DNA of 64,000 bases from Microlunatus elymi. Lineage in GTDB: Bacteria > Actinomycetota > Actinomycetes > Propionibacteriales > Propionibacteriaceae. The stretch covers positions 310,001 to 374,000 of the forward strand of contig NZ_CP041692.1 in assembly GCF_007362775.1 (NCBI RefSeq). Reading direction: 5' to 3'. The notes beneath the pieces are model-generated. The model did no database searches. It saw only the letters and a list, made by a program, of their open reading frames with translations, and had not been told where the DNA came from. Every line of letters starts with the position of its first letter. Position 1 is the stretch's first letter. This document shows, piece after piece, positions 26,881 to 35,504 of this stretch. Both the position numbers and the translations under genes were made by a program.

Positions 26881-28593
26881 GTGACCGAGGAGTCCCAACA
26901 CCAGGCCGGTGCCGAGAATCTGGCACAACAAGTGCTTGTCGCCTGGAATCGCGTCCGGACCGAATTGTCTCCGGAGCAACGGATCTGGCTGAACGACAGC
27001 AAGCCGCTGACCTTGCACGAGAGCACGCTGATGGTGGCCGTGCCGAGCGAATTCAACCGGGAACGGCTGGAGACCCGCTACCGGGAAAGCATCGAGAACG
27101 TGCTCAGCGATCATTTCCGGCGGCCGACGAAGGTCGCCGTGATCGTGGACAAGGCGCTCAGCCAGTCGAACCCCGAGCAGTCCGATCCCCAGTCCGCTTC
27201 GGCCCAATCCGGTCCGACCCAACCCGGTTCGGGCCAGTCCGATGATCACTCAGGTCCCGACGGCGTCGAACCTCAGCCGTCAGCCGCCGCGGGGGAGGCG
27301 GACCCGGCCGGGGCCGACGCCAGCTACCGCAGCGCCTACGCACACCGTGATTTCGGCAGCGCCGAGTACGGACCGTCCGACCAGTACCTCGGCCAGGGTT
27401 ATCCGACCGAGGGCGTCGGAGGTGGCCAGCCGCCGCGCGGACTCGACGGTGCCACGCCCCGACCGGCGCGGCAGGACTCCGCCGAGTTGCCGGGTGGTGG
27501 CAGCTTCGTACCGAATCGAGGCTTCGGCGGCGAGCCGGACTCGACGACCAATCGGCGCGAGGACACGCGGCTCAATCCGAAGTACTCCTTCGAGACGTTC
27601 GTGATCGGCGGGTCCAACCGGTTCGCGCACGCCGCGGCGGTCGCCGTCGCCGAGTCGCCCGGCAAGGCGTACAACCCGCTGATGATCTACGGGGACTCCG
27701 GGCTGGGCAAGACCCACCTGCTGCACGCGCTGGGTCACTACGTCCGCAACTACTTCAGCCGAGCCCGGGTCCGCTACGTGTCCACCGAGGAGTTGACCAA
27801 CGACTTCATCTCGGCGATCACCGACAACAAGACGCACCAGTTCCGCCGCAAGTATCGCGACGTCGAGGTGCTGCTGGTCGACGACATCCAGTTCCTGGAG
27901 GGCAAGGAGCAGACCCAGGAAGAGTTCTTCCACACCTTCAACACGCTGCACAACGCGCAGAAGCAGATCGTGATGACCTCGGACCGGCCGCCGAAGCTGC
28001 TGGATTCCCTGGAGGCCCGACTGCGCAGCCGATTCGAGTGGGGGCTGATCACCGACATCCAGCCACCGGACCTGGAGACCCGGATCGCGATCCTGCGCAA
28101 GAAGGCCGCTCAGGAGCGGCTGACCGCCGGCCCGGACGTGCTGGAGTTCATCGCCTCCAAGATCCAGACCAACATCCGCGAACTCGAGGGTGCCCTGATC
28201 CGGGTCACCGCCTTCGCCAGCCTGAATCGACAGCAGGTCGACATGGCGTTGGCGGAGGTGGTGCTGAAGGACCTGATCCCCGAAGGCGGCGAGGCGCAGA
28301 TCACCTCCGGCATGATCATGGGCCAGGTCGCCTCCTATTTCGGGCTGACCATCGAGGACCTCTGCGGGCAGAGCCGGACCCACGTGCTGGTCACCGCCCG
28401 GCAGATCGCCATGTACCTGTGCCGTGAGTTGACCGACCTGTCGCTGCCGAAGATCGGTCAGCAGTTCGGCGGCCGTGACCACACCACCGTGATGCACGCC
28501 GAACGCAAGATCCGTACGCTGATGGCCGAGCGCCGCAGCGTGTTCAATCAGGTCACCGAACTGACCAACCGCATCAAGCAGAGTGCTCGATGA
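26881..28593 (+). CDS. dnaA: Chromosomal replication initiator DnaA
   Basis: DnaA binds DnaA boxes at oriC and opens the duplex. The 570-residue protein has an N-terminal DnaB-interaction domain, a long Ser/Gln/Gly/Pro-rich linker (about 95-225) typical of Actinobacteria, the AAA+ core with GDSGLGKTH (271-279) and [15 protein letters not shown], and the C-terminal box-binding domain with [34 protein letters not shown] 26881 follows GGAG by five bases; the frame is open further upstream but without a ribosome binding site. Its usual neighbour dnaN is displaced by 5.4 kb. Confidence 0.98.
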   Translation: MTEESQHQAGAENLAQQVLVAWNRVRTELSPEQRIWLNDSKPLTLHESTLMVAVPSEFNRERLETRYRESIENVLSDHFRRPTKVAVIVDKALSQSNPEQSDPQSASAQSGPTQPGSGQSDDHSGPDGVEPQPSAAAGEADPAGADASYRSAYAHRDFGSAEYGPSDQYLGQGYPTEGVGGGQPPRGLDGATPRPARQDSAELPGGGSFVPNRGFGGEPDSTTNRREDTRLNPKYSFETFVIGGSNRFAHAAAVAVAESPGKAYNPLMIYGDSGLGKTHLLHALGHYVRNYFSRARVRYVSTEELTNDFISAITDNKTHQFRRKYRDVEVLLVDDIQFLEGKEQTQEEFFHTFNTLHNAQKQIVMTSDRPPKLLDSLEARLRSRFEWGLITDIQPPDLETRIAILRKKAAQERLTAGPDVLEFIASKIQTNIRELEGALIRVTAFASLNRQQVDMALAEVVLKDLIPEGGEAQITSGMIMGQVASYFGLTIEDLCGQSRTHVLVTARQIAMYLCRELTDLSLPKIGQQFGGRDHTTVMHAERKIRTLMAERRSVFNQVTELTNRIKQSAR

Positions 28594-28971
28594 CGTCCGC
28601 CTGGGTGCCGCTTCCGCTGGTCTGGGTGCTGTAGGGAACCTTCTGGTGGCGACCCCAGACCTCCGCCGTGGGCGGCTTCACTGCCTCGCTTGGCTTCACC
28701 GCCTCCGCTTCGCTCGGCGGCGGTTTCGCGCTGGGGCGCTCAACGGGTTATTCATGCAGTTTCAGGCGTTCGGTGTGGCGGCACCCTGCGGCCGACCAAG
28801 GGCGGCAGACGCTGGGAAGCCGCGACACAGGTCCTGAGCAAGGCGTGCGGACCGTTTCGCGACGCGGCGACGAACGCAACGGAAGCACACTGGGCACGAA
28901 ATTGGATCGACTGACTGCCGGCTGCGACCTAGGGTTCACGACCATGGTCACGTACATGATCCAGGTGCGTC
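28594..28971. other. Spacer after dnaA with a repeat shared with the dnaN downstream region
   Basis: No gene is seen. The segment 28722-28793 (core TCGCGCTGGGGCGCTC then CGTT...GTGGCGGCA) resembles 35338-35412, in the same orientation, after dnaN. Both copies end in a GC-rich inverted stretch. Confidence 0.6.
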
Positions 28972-29565
28972 GTGTCCGGGGCACGGCGACGTCCCGGTAC
29001 GGCCGTACGGTCCGCAACGACGCAGCCGTCACCGACGCGGCTCTGGGGATGGCATCGGCTGCGGCCTGAATGGGCCGAGCAACTCGTCTCGGCAGCCGGG
29101 TTGGGTCCCGGTGACCTCGTACTCGATCTCGGCGCCGGGGACGGCGCGCTGACGGCTCCGCTGGCGGCCACCGGTGCTCAGGTTCTCGCGGTTGAGCTAC
29201 ACCCGCAACGGCTCGCCCGACTGCGCGAGCGATTCGCCGACCATCCGCGCGTTCACGTACTGGGTCTCGATCTGCTGGACCCTCGGCTGCCGGCACGGCG
29301 TTTCCACGTCGTGGCCAACCCGCCGTGGTCGCTGGCCAAGCCGCTGATTCGCAGCCTGACCGACGCCCGCAGCCGACTGATCGGTGCGCAGTTGGTGCTG
29401 CAACGCGGTCTGGTGGCCGACTTCGACCGACGGGGTGCCGCCGGCCCGGGCGCGAGAGCTCGGTTCCGGGCCGAATACGCGGCCTCCGTGCCCCGGCAGG
29501 CGTTTCGACCCAGTCCGCCGGGTCCGGCGGCCGTACTTCAGCTCACGGCGCGGCGTGGTCGTTGA
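28972..29565 (+). CDS. Erm-like rRNA adenine N6-methyltransferase
   Basis: The 197-residue protein has the AdoMet motif LVLDLGAGDGALTAPL, VLAVELHPQRLARLRERF, LGLDLLDPRLP and the catalytic NPPW, which mark the RsmA/Erm dimethyladenosine transferases. It lacks most of the C-terminal helical domain of RsmA and begins with a GWHRLRPEWAEQLV segment seen in short actinobacterial Erm-type proteins, such as the Erm(37) class of mycobacteria. It could methylate 23S rRNA and lower macrolide-lincosamide sensitivity; an RsmA housekeeping role is less likely because of its length. The GTG start follows AGGTG. It sits alone between dnaA and the probable oriC. Confidence 0.8.
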   Translation: MSGARRRPGTAVRSATTQPSPTRLWGWHRLRPEWAEQLVSAAGLGPGDLVLDLGAGDGALTAPLAATGAQVLAVELHPQRLARLRERFADHPRVHVLGLDLLDPRLPARRFHVVANPPWSLAKPLIRSLTDARSRLIGAQLVLQRGLVADFDRRGAAGPGARARFRAEYAASVPRQAFRPSPPGPAAVLQLTARRGR

Positions 29566-29734
29566 TCGGGCGCGCCACTCGTCCCGGCTGCGGCGACGAC
29601 GCGTCGGATTCATCCCGACCGCACGGGTACCGCGGATGTCCGCATCTGCGCATCGGTCGAAGTTGCCGGTTTCGGACAGCACAGGCCCTTGCCAAATCCG
29701 GCCGAAGCGCGATACGCACAGTTGGGGAGAACGC

Positions 29735-29985
29735 TGTGGATAACTGTGGACGACACGCGGCGGCGTTGGGGACGTGCTCGGGACGCTCGAGCCGGGTTCG
29801 TCCGCCCATCCCAAAATCCTCCCCGTGTAATTCCAACCTTTCCACACCGGCATCGATGCTGGCATTCGCAAGCTGACCTGCGGAAACAACGGTTATCCCC
29901 AGGCTCCACAACCGCTATGACTACTACGAGAGTTACAACTATCCCGAAAGCTTCGAAGTCAGTTGCCCCAACATCGTGTGGATGA
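29735..29985. other. Probable replication origin oriC (DnaA-box cluster)
   Basis: In the gene-free spacer 29566-30135, TGTGGATAA (29735-29743, a perfect DnaA box on the minus strand), TGTGGACGA (29745-29753), TTATCCCCA (29893-29901) and TGTGGATGA (29977-29985) cluster with an AT-richer patch at 29918-29950. Actinobacterial origins normally lie between dnaA and dnaN, which fits. The box number visible by eye is low, so exact limits are uncertain. Confidence 0.6.
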
Positions 29986-30135
29986 CAACCCGCGCCGACG
30001 GTAAAGATCACCGATCGGTAACGGCCATTCGCAATTGGCGCCGGACTGTGATTGCGTGGCACGGCGTAACCGCACCCCGAGACATCCAGCGGCCGTTTTT
30101 GGCTGACGACGAGCAGGAAGGGCGACACCCGGCGC

Positions 30136-30777
30136 ATGTGGGAGTTCATCAAGAAGCAACCCGAACAGCTTCTGTACAACTCCTACCAACACGCCAGTCT
30201 TGTCATTCAAGCGGTGATCATCGCCACCGTGATCGCCGTCGCCCTGGCGATCCTGATCCTGCGGGTGCCGCGGCTGACCGGCATCGCCAACGCCGTCAGC
30301 GCCATCGGCCTGACCATCCCGTCCTTCGCCCTGCTCGGCCTGCTGATCCCGTTGATCGGCATCGGCTGGCAGCCGGCCCTGGTCGCCGTGGTCTTCTACG
30401 CCGTCCTGCCGATCCTGCGTAACGCCGTGGTCGGTCTGCAGGGCGTCGAGCCGGTGCTGGTCGAGTCCGCCCGCGGGATGGGGATGAATCCGATCCGCAC
30501 CCTGCTTCGGGTCGAACTGCCGCTGGCCTGGCCGGTGATCCTGGCCGGGATCCGGATCTCGATGCAGATGTCGTTCGGGATCGCCGCCATCGCCGCGTAC
30601 GTGTTGGGCCCGGGCCTGGGCACGTACATCTTCGGCGGGCTGAGCAACATCGGTGGCGCCGGCGCCACCGCATCCGCACTCACCGGGACCATCGGCGTGG
30701 TGATCATCGCGCTGATCGTGGACGGCCTGCTCGTCCTGCTCGCCCGCGCCACCACCTCGAGAGGGATTCGTGTCTGA
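30136..30777 (+). CDS. Osmoprotectant ABC transporter permease (OpuCB-like)
   Basis: The 213-residue inner membrane protein has about five membrane segments and the permease coupling loop ESARGMGMNPIRTLLRVELPLAWPVILAGIR (EAA motif). It matches one of the two permeases of the OpuC/OsmU class that imports betaine, choline or carnitine. Only 213 residues is normal for this subgroup. It opens a four-gene operon; its end overlaps the ATPase gene by eight bases. Confidence 0.88.
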   Translation: MWEFIKKQPEQLLYNSYQHASLVIQAVIIATVIAVALAILILRVPRLTGIANAVSAIGLTIPSFALLGLLIPLIGIGWQPALVAVVFYAVLPILRNAVVGLQGVEPVLVESARGMGMNPIRTLLRVELPLAWPVILAGIRISMQMSFGIAAIAAYVLGPGLGTYIFGGLSNIGGAGATASALTGTIGVVIIALIVDGLLVLLARATTSRGIRV

Positions 30778-32050
30778 CACAGCAACCAGCGTCTCGACCC
30801 CGGCCGGAACCACTCAGCCGACCGGCAGCTCGGGGGTCACCGGTGTCGACATCGAGCTGATCGGCGTCACCAAGAAATACCCAGGGCAGAAACGGGCCGC
30901 GGTCGAGCCGCTGGACCTGCACATCCCGGCCGGCGAGATCGTGATCTTCGTCGGCCCGTCCGGCTGCGGCAAGACCACCTCGCTGAAGATGATCAACCGA
31001 CTGATCGAGCCGACCGGTGGGCAGATCCTGATCGGCGGCCGGGACGCCAGGTCGGTCGACGAGAACGAGTTGCGGCGCCAGATCGGCTACGTGATCCAGG
31101 GCGGCAGTCTGTTTCCGCATCTGACCGTGGCCGACAACATCGGGCTGGTGCCGCGGCTGTTGCGCTGGAAGAAGCCGCGGATCGCCGAACGGGTGGACGA
31201 GCTGCTCGAGTTGGTCGGTCTGGATCCGCAGCGCTACCGCGACCGGTTCCCGCGCGAGCTGTCCGGCGGCCAGCAGCAACGCGTCGGCGTGGCCCGCGGA
31301 CTGGCCGCCGATCCGCCGGTGATCTTGATGGACGAGCCGTTCGGCGCGGTGGACCCGATCACCCGGCAGCGGCTGCAGGACGAACTGCTCAGCATCCAGG
31401 AGGAGTTGGGCAAGACGATCGTCTGCGTCACGCACGACATCGACGAGGCGATCAAGCTCGGCGACCGGATCCTGATCCTGGCCGAGGGCGCCCAGGTGCA
31501 GCAGTACGACACTCCGGAGGCGATCCTGGCCGCCCCCGCCAACGACTTCGTGGCCGATTTCGTCGGTGCCGGTTCGTCGTTGAAGCAGCTCAGCCTGAGC
31601 CGGGTCAGCGACGTCGAGTTGAGCAAGCCGACCGTGGCCAGCGTGGGCGATTCGGCCCCCGACGCCGTCGGCCGCGCCACCGCAGCGGGTGACGATGCGG
31701 TGATCATTCTTGATCGGCGACGGCGGCCGCGAGCCTGGGTGTGGCTGCGCGAACTGCGGCAACAGCAGCAGATCGCCGACCCCGGTGATGATCGCGTGCT
31801 GACCGTGGATCGCCGCGCCACCTTGAACGACGCCCTGGACACCATGCTTACCGACAGCCACGCCGGCGCGATCGTGACCGGACGCCGAGACGAATATCTC
31901 GGAGTGATCGACTTCCAGTCGGTCACCGAGTACATGGTCGCCAGCACCGCGCAGGTCCAGGCCGATCAAGATCACCAGGGGCAAGATCAACACGACCTTG
32001 ATCAACAAGAAGTTGATCATGCTCCGCCGGCGACCGGGGCGCTGTCCTGA
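30770..32050 (+). CDS. Osmoprotectant ABC transporter ATP-binding protein (OpuCA-like)
   Basis: The 426-residue ATPase shows Walker A GPSGCGKTT (62-70), the signature LSGGQQQRVGVARGL, Walker B VILMDEPFGAVDP and the H-loop CVTHDIDEAIKLGDRI. The C-terminal 160 residues (with LTVDRRATLNDALDTMLTDSHAGAIV and YLGVIDFQSVTEYM) form CBS modules, which in OpuA/OpuC sense ionic strength. The last 30 residues are a Gln/Asp/His-rich tail caused by clustered GATCAA motifs in the DNA. Its stop and the next start share one base (TGATG). Confidence 0.93.
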   Translation: MSDTATSVSTPAGTTQPTGSSGVTGVDIELIGVTKKYPGQKRAAVEPLDLHIPAGEIVIFVGPSGCGKTTSLKMINRLIEPTGGQILIGGRDARSVDENELRRQIGYVIQGGSLFPHLTVADNIGLVPRLLRWKKPRIAERVDELLELVGLDPQRYRDRFPRELSGGQQQRVGVARGLAADPPVILMDEPFGAVDPITRQRLQDELLSIQEELGKTIVCVTHDIDEAIKLGDRILILAEGAQVQQYDTPEAILAAPANDFVADFVGAGSSLKQLSLSRVSDVELSKPTVASVGDSAPDAVGRATAAGDDAVIILDRRRRPRAWVWLRELRQQQQIADPGDDRVLTVDRRATLNDALDTMLTDSHAGAIVTGRRDEYLGVIDFQSVTEYMVASTAQVQADQDHQGQDQHDLDQQEVDHAPPATGALS

Positions 32051-32859
32051 TGACGGCCGTCGTCCAGGACCCTGCGGCGGCGCCGCAACCGATCGGCGAG
32101 GCGCCGAACCCGACCGTACAGCGCCAGAAGCGTCAACGGCCGCCGATCGGACTGTTCGGCCTGCCGATCTTCGTCGCCGTGGTGATGATCTGCTGGTTGA
32201 TCTGGCGACTGACCGCCGACATCGACTCGGTGGCCATGGTCACGTTGAACTGGTCGGCGCTCGGTACCGCGCTCTGGCAGCACGTCAAGCTGACCATCGT
32301 CGGCGCTGTGATCGTGATGGCGGTGGCGATGCCGTTGGGCGTCGCGCTGACCCGCAACAGCCTGCGGAAATTTTCCGGCCCGGTGGTCGCCTTCGCCAAC
32401 GGCGGCCAGGCCGCACCGGCGATCGGACTGCTGGTGCTGCTGGCGATGTGGCTGGGTTTCGGCTTCTGGACGGCCATCGTCGCACTCGGTATCTACGCCA
32501 TCCTGCCGGTGCTGCGAAACACCATCACCGGCCTCGACGCCGTCGACCGGACCTTGATCGAGGCCGGCCGGGGGATGGGCATGTCGAATCTCTCGGTGTT
32601 GCTGCGGATCGAGATCCCGCTGGCCATCCCGGTGATCATGTCCGGGGTACGGACCGCACTGGTGCTGATGGTCGGCACCGCCAGCCTGGCCACGTTCATC
32701 AATGCCGGCGGTCTGGGCGTGCTGATCACCACCGGCGTCAACCTCTTCCGCAACTCGGTACTGATCACGGGGGCGGTCCTGATCACCTGCCTGGCGCTGT
32801 TGATCGATTGGGTCGGCCGGCTGTTGGAGTACGTCGTCCGGCCGAAAGGGATGCGCTGA
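32050..32859 (+). CDS. Osmoprotectant ABC transporter permease (OpuCD-like)
   Basis: The 269-residue second permease has a longer N-terminal part, about six membrane segments and the coupling loop EAGRGMGMSNLSVLLRIEIPLAIPVIMSGVR. It is a distant paralogue of the first permease in the operon. It lies one base before the binding protein gene. Confidence 0.9.
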   Translation: MTAVVQDPAAAPQPIGEAPNPTVQRQKRQRPPIGLFGLPIFVAVVMICWLIWRLTADIDSVAMVTLNWSALGTALWQHVKLTIVGAVIVMAVAMPLGVALTRNSLRKFSGPVVAFANGGQAAPAIGLLVLLAMWLGFGFWTAIVALGIYAILPVLRNTITGLDAVDRTLIEAGRGMGMSNLSVLLRIEIPLAIPVIMSGVRTALVLMVGTASLATFINAGGLGVLITTGVNLFRNSVLITGAVLITCLALLIDWVGRLLEYVVRPKGMR

Positions 32860-32860
32860 G

Positions 32861-33913
32861 ATGAGCCTTCGCCGGAAGATCAACAAGACCAAGATCAACA
32901 ACCGTCGGCAGACCAAGATCAACAAGTCGCCGGTCGGTCGCCGGATCAAGATCATCGCTGCCGCCACCGTTGCGGCGATCATGGTCCCGGTCAGTGGCTG
33001 CGGGCTCGGCACCTCCGGCGGCTACGTCCCGACGGCGGAGTTGGCCGGGCCGTTGGCCGAGGTGAAACCGCTGGACGGCGCCACCATCAGCGTGGGTTCG
33101 AAGAACTTCACCGAACAACTGCTGCTGGGCAAGATCTTGGAGATCGTGCTCAAGTCGGCCGGGGCGAATGTCGAGGATCTGACCGACATCCCCGGCAGCG
33201 CGGCCGCTCGGCAGGCCCAGCTGGCCGGGCAGGTCGATGCTCAGTGGGAGTACACCGGCACCGCCTGGCTGACCTACATGGGTGAGTCGAAGCCGATCCG
33301 CGATCCGCACCAGCAGTACGTGGCCGTCCGGGATCGGGATCTGAAGGAGAACGACCTGGTCTGGATGCCGCCGGCTCCGATGAACGACACCTACGGGTTC
33401 GCCAGCACCGCGGCCACCGCCAAGAAGCTGGGCGTGAAGACACTGGCCGACCTGAAGAAGGTGCCCGTGAAGGAGCGGACGTTCTGCATCGAGAGCGAGT
33501 TCGCCAGTCGCAGTGACGGCTTCCGGCCGATGCTCAAGGCGTACGGACTGAACTACGGCACCGACGTACCGAAGAAGAACGTCAAGATCTTCGACACCGG
33601 AGCGATCTACGCGGCCACCGCCCAGGGCGCCTGCAACTTCGGCGAGGTCTTCACCACCGACGGCCGGATCGCCGCACTCGACCTGACGGTGCTCGCCGAC
33701 AACAAGAACTTCTTCCCGATCTACAACGGCTGCACCGTCGTACGCAAGGAAGTGGTGGACAAGTATCCGCAGTTGAAGGACCTGATCGACCCGCTGTCGA
33801 AGAAGCTGACCGACAAGACCATGACCGAGCTCAACGGCCGGGTCGACGTCGACGGAGAGACCCCGGCTACGGTGGCCGAGGACTGGCTGAGATCCGAAGG
33901 CTTCATCCGCTGA
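32861..33913 (+). CDS. Osmoprotectant-binding lipoprotein (OpuCC-like)
   Basis: The 350-residue protein is an extracellular substrate-binding lipoprotein: lipobox VSGC with Cys47, followed by the type F binding fold starting ISVGSKNFTEQLLLGKILEIVL, the hallmark of glycine-betaine/choline-binding OpuCC and OsmX proteins, then GQVDAQWEYTGTAWLTYMG. The signal peptide has an odd extended N terminus rich in Lys, Ile and Asn (KINKTKINNRRQTKINK), produced by three copies of AAGATCAAC in the DNA. A downstream start is not obvious, because the first ATG is the only one before the hydrophobic core apart from one inside it. Confidence 0.93.
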   Translation: MSLRRKINKTKINNRRQTKINKSPVGRRIKIIAAATVAAIMVPVSGCGLGTSGGYVPTAELAGPLAEVKPLDGATISVGSKNFTEQLLLGKILEIVLKSAGANVEDLTDIPGSAAARQAQLAGQVDAQWEYTGTAWLTYMGESKPIRDPHQQYVAVRDRDLKENDLVWMPPAPMNDTYGFASTAATAKKLGVKTLADLKKVPVKERTFCIESEFASRSDGFRPMLKAYGLNYGTDVPKKNVKIFDTGAIYAATAQGACNFGEVFTTDGRIAALDLTVLADNKNFFPIYNGCTVVRKEVVDKYPQLKDLIDPLSKKLTDKTMTELNGRVDVDGETPATVAEDWLRSEGFIR

Positions 33914-34046
33914 TCGGCGCGCGGGAACGGCAGAAGCGATGGACCGACACGGACGTCCGCGGTCGTCGGTATGATCAACCGCGCCCGTGCACACAGGATT
34001 CTTCGCAGGGCTGGCTGAGCGTGGCTGCAGGCATGAGGAGGCAAGG

Positions 34047-35207
34047 GTGAAGATTCGACTCGAGCGCGATGTGCTGGCCGAGGCCGTGCAGTGGGCGGCC
34101 CGGAGCCTGCCGACTCGACCGAGCGTGCCGATCCTGGCCGGTCTGTTGGTCACCGCCACCGAGTCCGGTGTCACCCTGTCGAGCTTCGACTACGAGACCT
34201 CGGCCCAGATCAAGGTCGCGGCCCAGGTCAGCGACGAGGGTCAGGCGTTGGTGTCCGGCCGGCTGCTCGCCGACATCTCCCGATCGCTGCCGCACAAGCC
34301 GGTCGACCTGGTCGCCGACGAGTCCCGGATGGAGATCACCTGTGGCAGCGCGCGCTTCACCCTGCAGGCGCTGCCGGTGGGCGACTACCCGAGCCTGCCG
34401 CACATGCCGGAGGCCACCGGCACGGTTGCCAGCGACGCCTTCGCCCAGGCGGTCAGCCAGGTCGTCGTCGCCGCCGGCCGGGACGAGCTGCTGCCCGTCT
34501 TCACCGGTGTCCGGCTGGAGATCGAGGGCGACACCCTGTCGCTGCTGGCCACCGACCGCTACCGGATGGCGCTGAAGGAACTGAACTGGAATCCCGGCTC
34601 GCCGCAGCTGTCCACCGCGGCGTTGGTGCCGGCCCGGGTGCTCGCCGACACCGCCCGGTCGATGTCGGCCGGTGAGGAGATCACCCTGAGCCTGGCCGCG
34701 AGCGCGAGCGGCGACGGCATCATCGGCTTCGAGGGACACGGCTCCGGCGGCCGTCGGCAGACCACCACCCGGCTGCTGGACGGGGAATTCCCCAAGGTCC
34801 GGCACATCATGAACACCCAGTCCGCACTGAACGTGCGCGTGAACACCGGCGAGTTGATCGCGGCCGCCAAGCGCGTTGCGCTGGTCGCCGAACGGAACAC
34901 CTCGGTACGGATGCTGATCGGCGACGGATCGATCACCCTGGAGGCCGCGACCGGCGACCAGGCCCAGGCATCCGAGGCGATCGAGGCGACCGTCCAAGCG
35001 GTCGGCGGTGGCGAACCGGCCCTGGACGCCGCCGGCTTCAACCCGACTTACCTGCTGGACGCGCTCGGAGTCTTCGACACTCCGTACGTGAACTTCGCCT
35101 TCACCGCGCCGGGCAAACCCTGCCTGCTCACCGGTTTGGCCGAGATCGACGGCGAGGCGGTCGGCGAGTACCGCCACGTGATCATGTTGATGCGGCTGCC
35201 GTCGTAG
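34047..35207 (+). CDS. dnaN: DNA polymerase III sliding clamp, beta subunit
   Basis: The 386-residue clamp tethers the replicative polymerase. It begins VKIRLERDVLAEAVQWAARSLPTRPSVPILAGLL and ends with the conserved EYRHVIMLMRLPS that forms the ligand-binding cleft. GTG 34047 follows AGGAGG by six bases. In most Actinobacteria it is next to dnaA; here the Erm-like gene, oriC and the Opu operon lie between. The 130-base spacer before it holds no other feature. Confidence 0.97.
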   Translation: MKIRLERDVLAEAVQWAARSLPTRPSVPILAGLLVTATESGVTLSSFDYETSAQIKVAAQVSDEGQALVSGRLLADISRSLPHKPVDLVADESRMEITCGSARFTLQALPVGDYPSLPHMPEATGTVASDAFAQAVSQVVVAAGRDELLPVFTGVRLEIEGDTLSLLATDRYRMALKELNWNPGSPQLSTAALVPARVLADTARSMSAGEEITLSLAASASGDGIIGFEGHGSGGRRQTTTRLLDGEFPKVRHIMNTQSALNVRVNTGELIAAAKRVALVAERNTSVRMLIGDGSITLEAATGDQAQASEAIEATVQAVGGGEPALDAAGFNPTYLLDALGVFDTPYVNFAFTAPGKPCLLTGLAEIDGEAVGEYRHVIMLMRLPS

Positions 35208-35337
35208 CGCAGTCGAGACTCTGCCGCTGCCGCGATCTGGTCTGACGGCCTGCGTTCCGGGGGCGGCCCCGTACCCCTATCGCGGTTGCGTCACGCGGCG
35301 ACCTCACGCCATGCCCTCCGCTGTGCTTCGGGCACGG

Positions 35338-35412
35338 TCTCGCGCTGGGGCGCTCGACGGGGGCGTTCAATCTAGCCTTCAAGCGTCCGTCGTGGCGGCA
35401 TCACGCCGCCAC
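35338..35412 (+). repeat. Second copy of the post-dnaA repeat, after dnaN
   Basis: TCGCGCTGGGGCGCTC at 35341 and the following GGGCGTTCA...GTCGTGGCGGCA resemble 28722-28793 in order, spacing and orientation. The remaining spacer 35208-35504 shows no gene. Confidence 0.6.
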
Positions 35413-35504
35413 GGTGGCGTCGAGCTGCGGCAGCCACCCCGTACCAGTCGCGCGTCCAACCCGTAAGGTGATGGGCGAGGTTTCGTCGCTAGAAGGAGTG
35501 GGTC

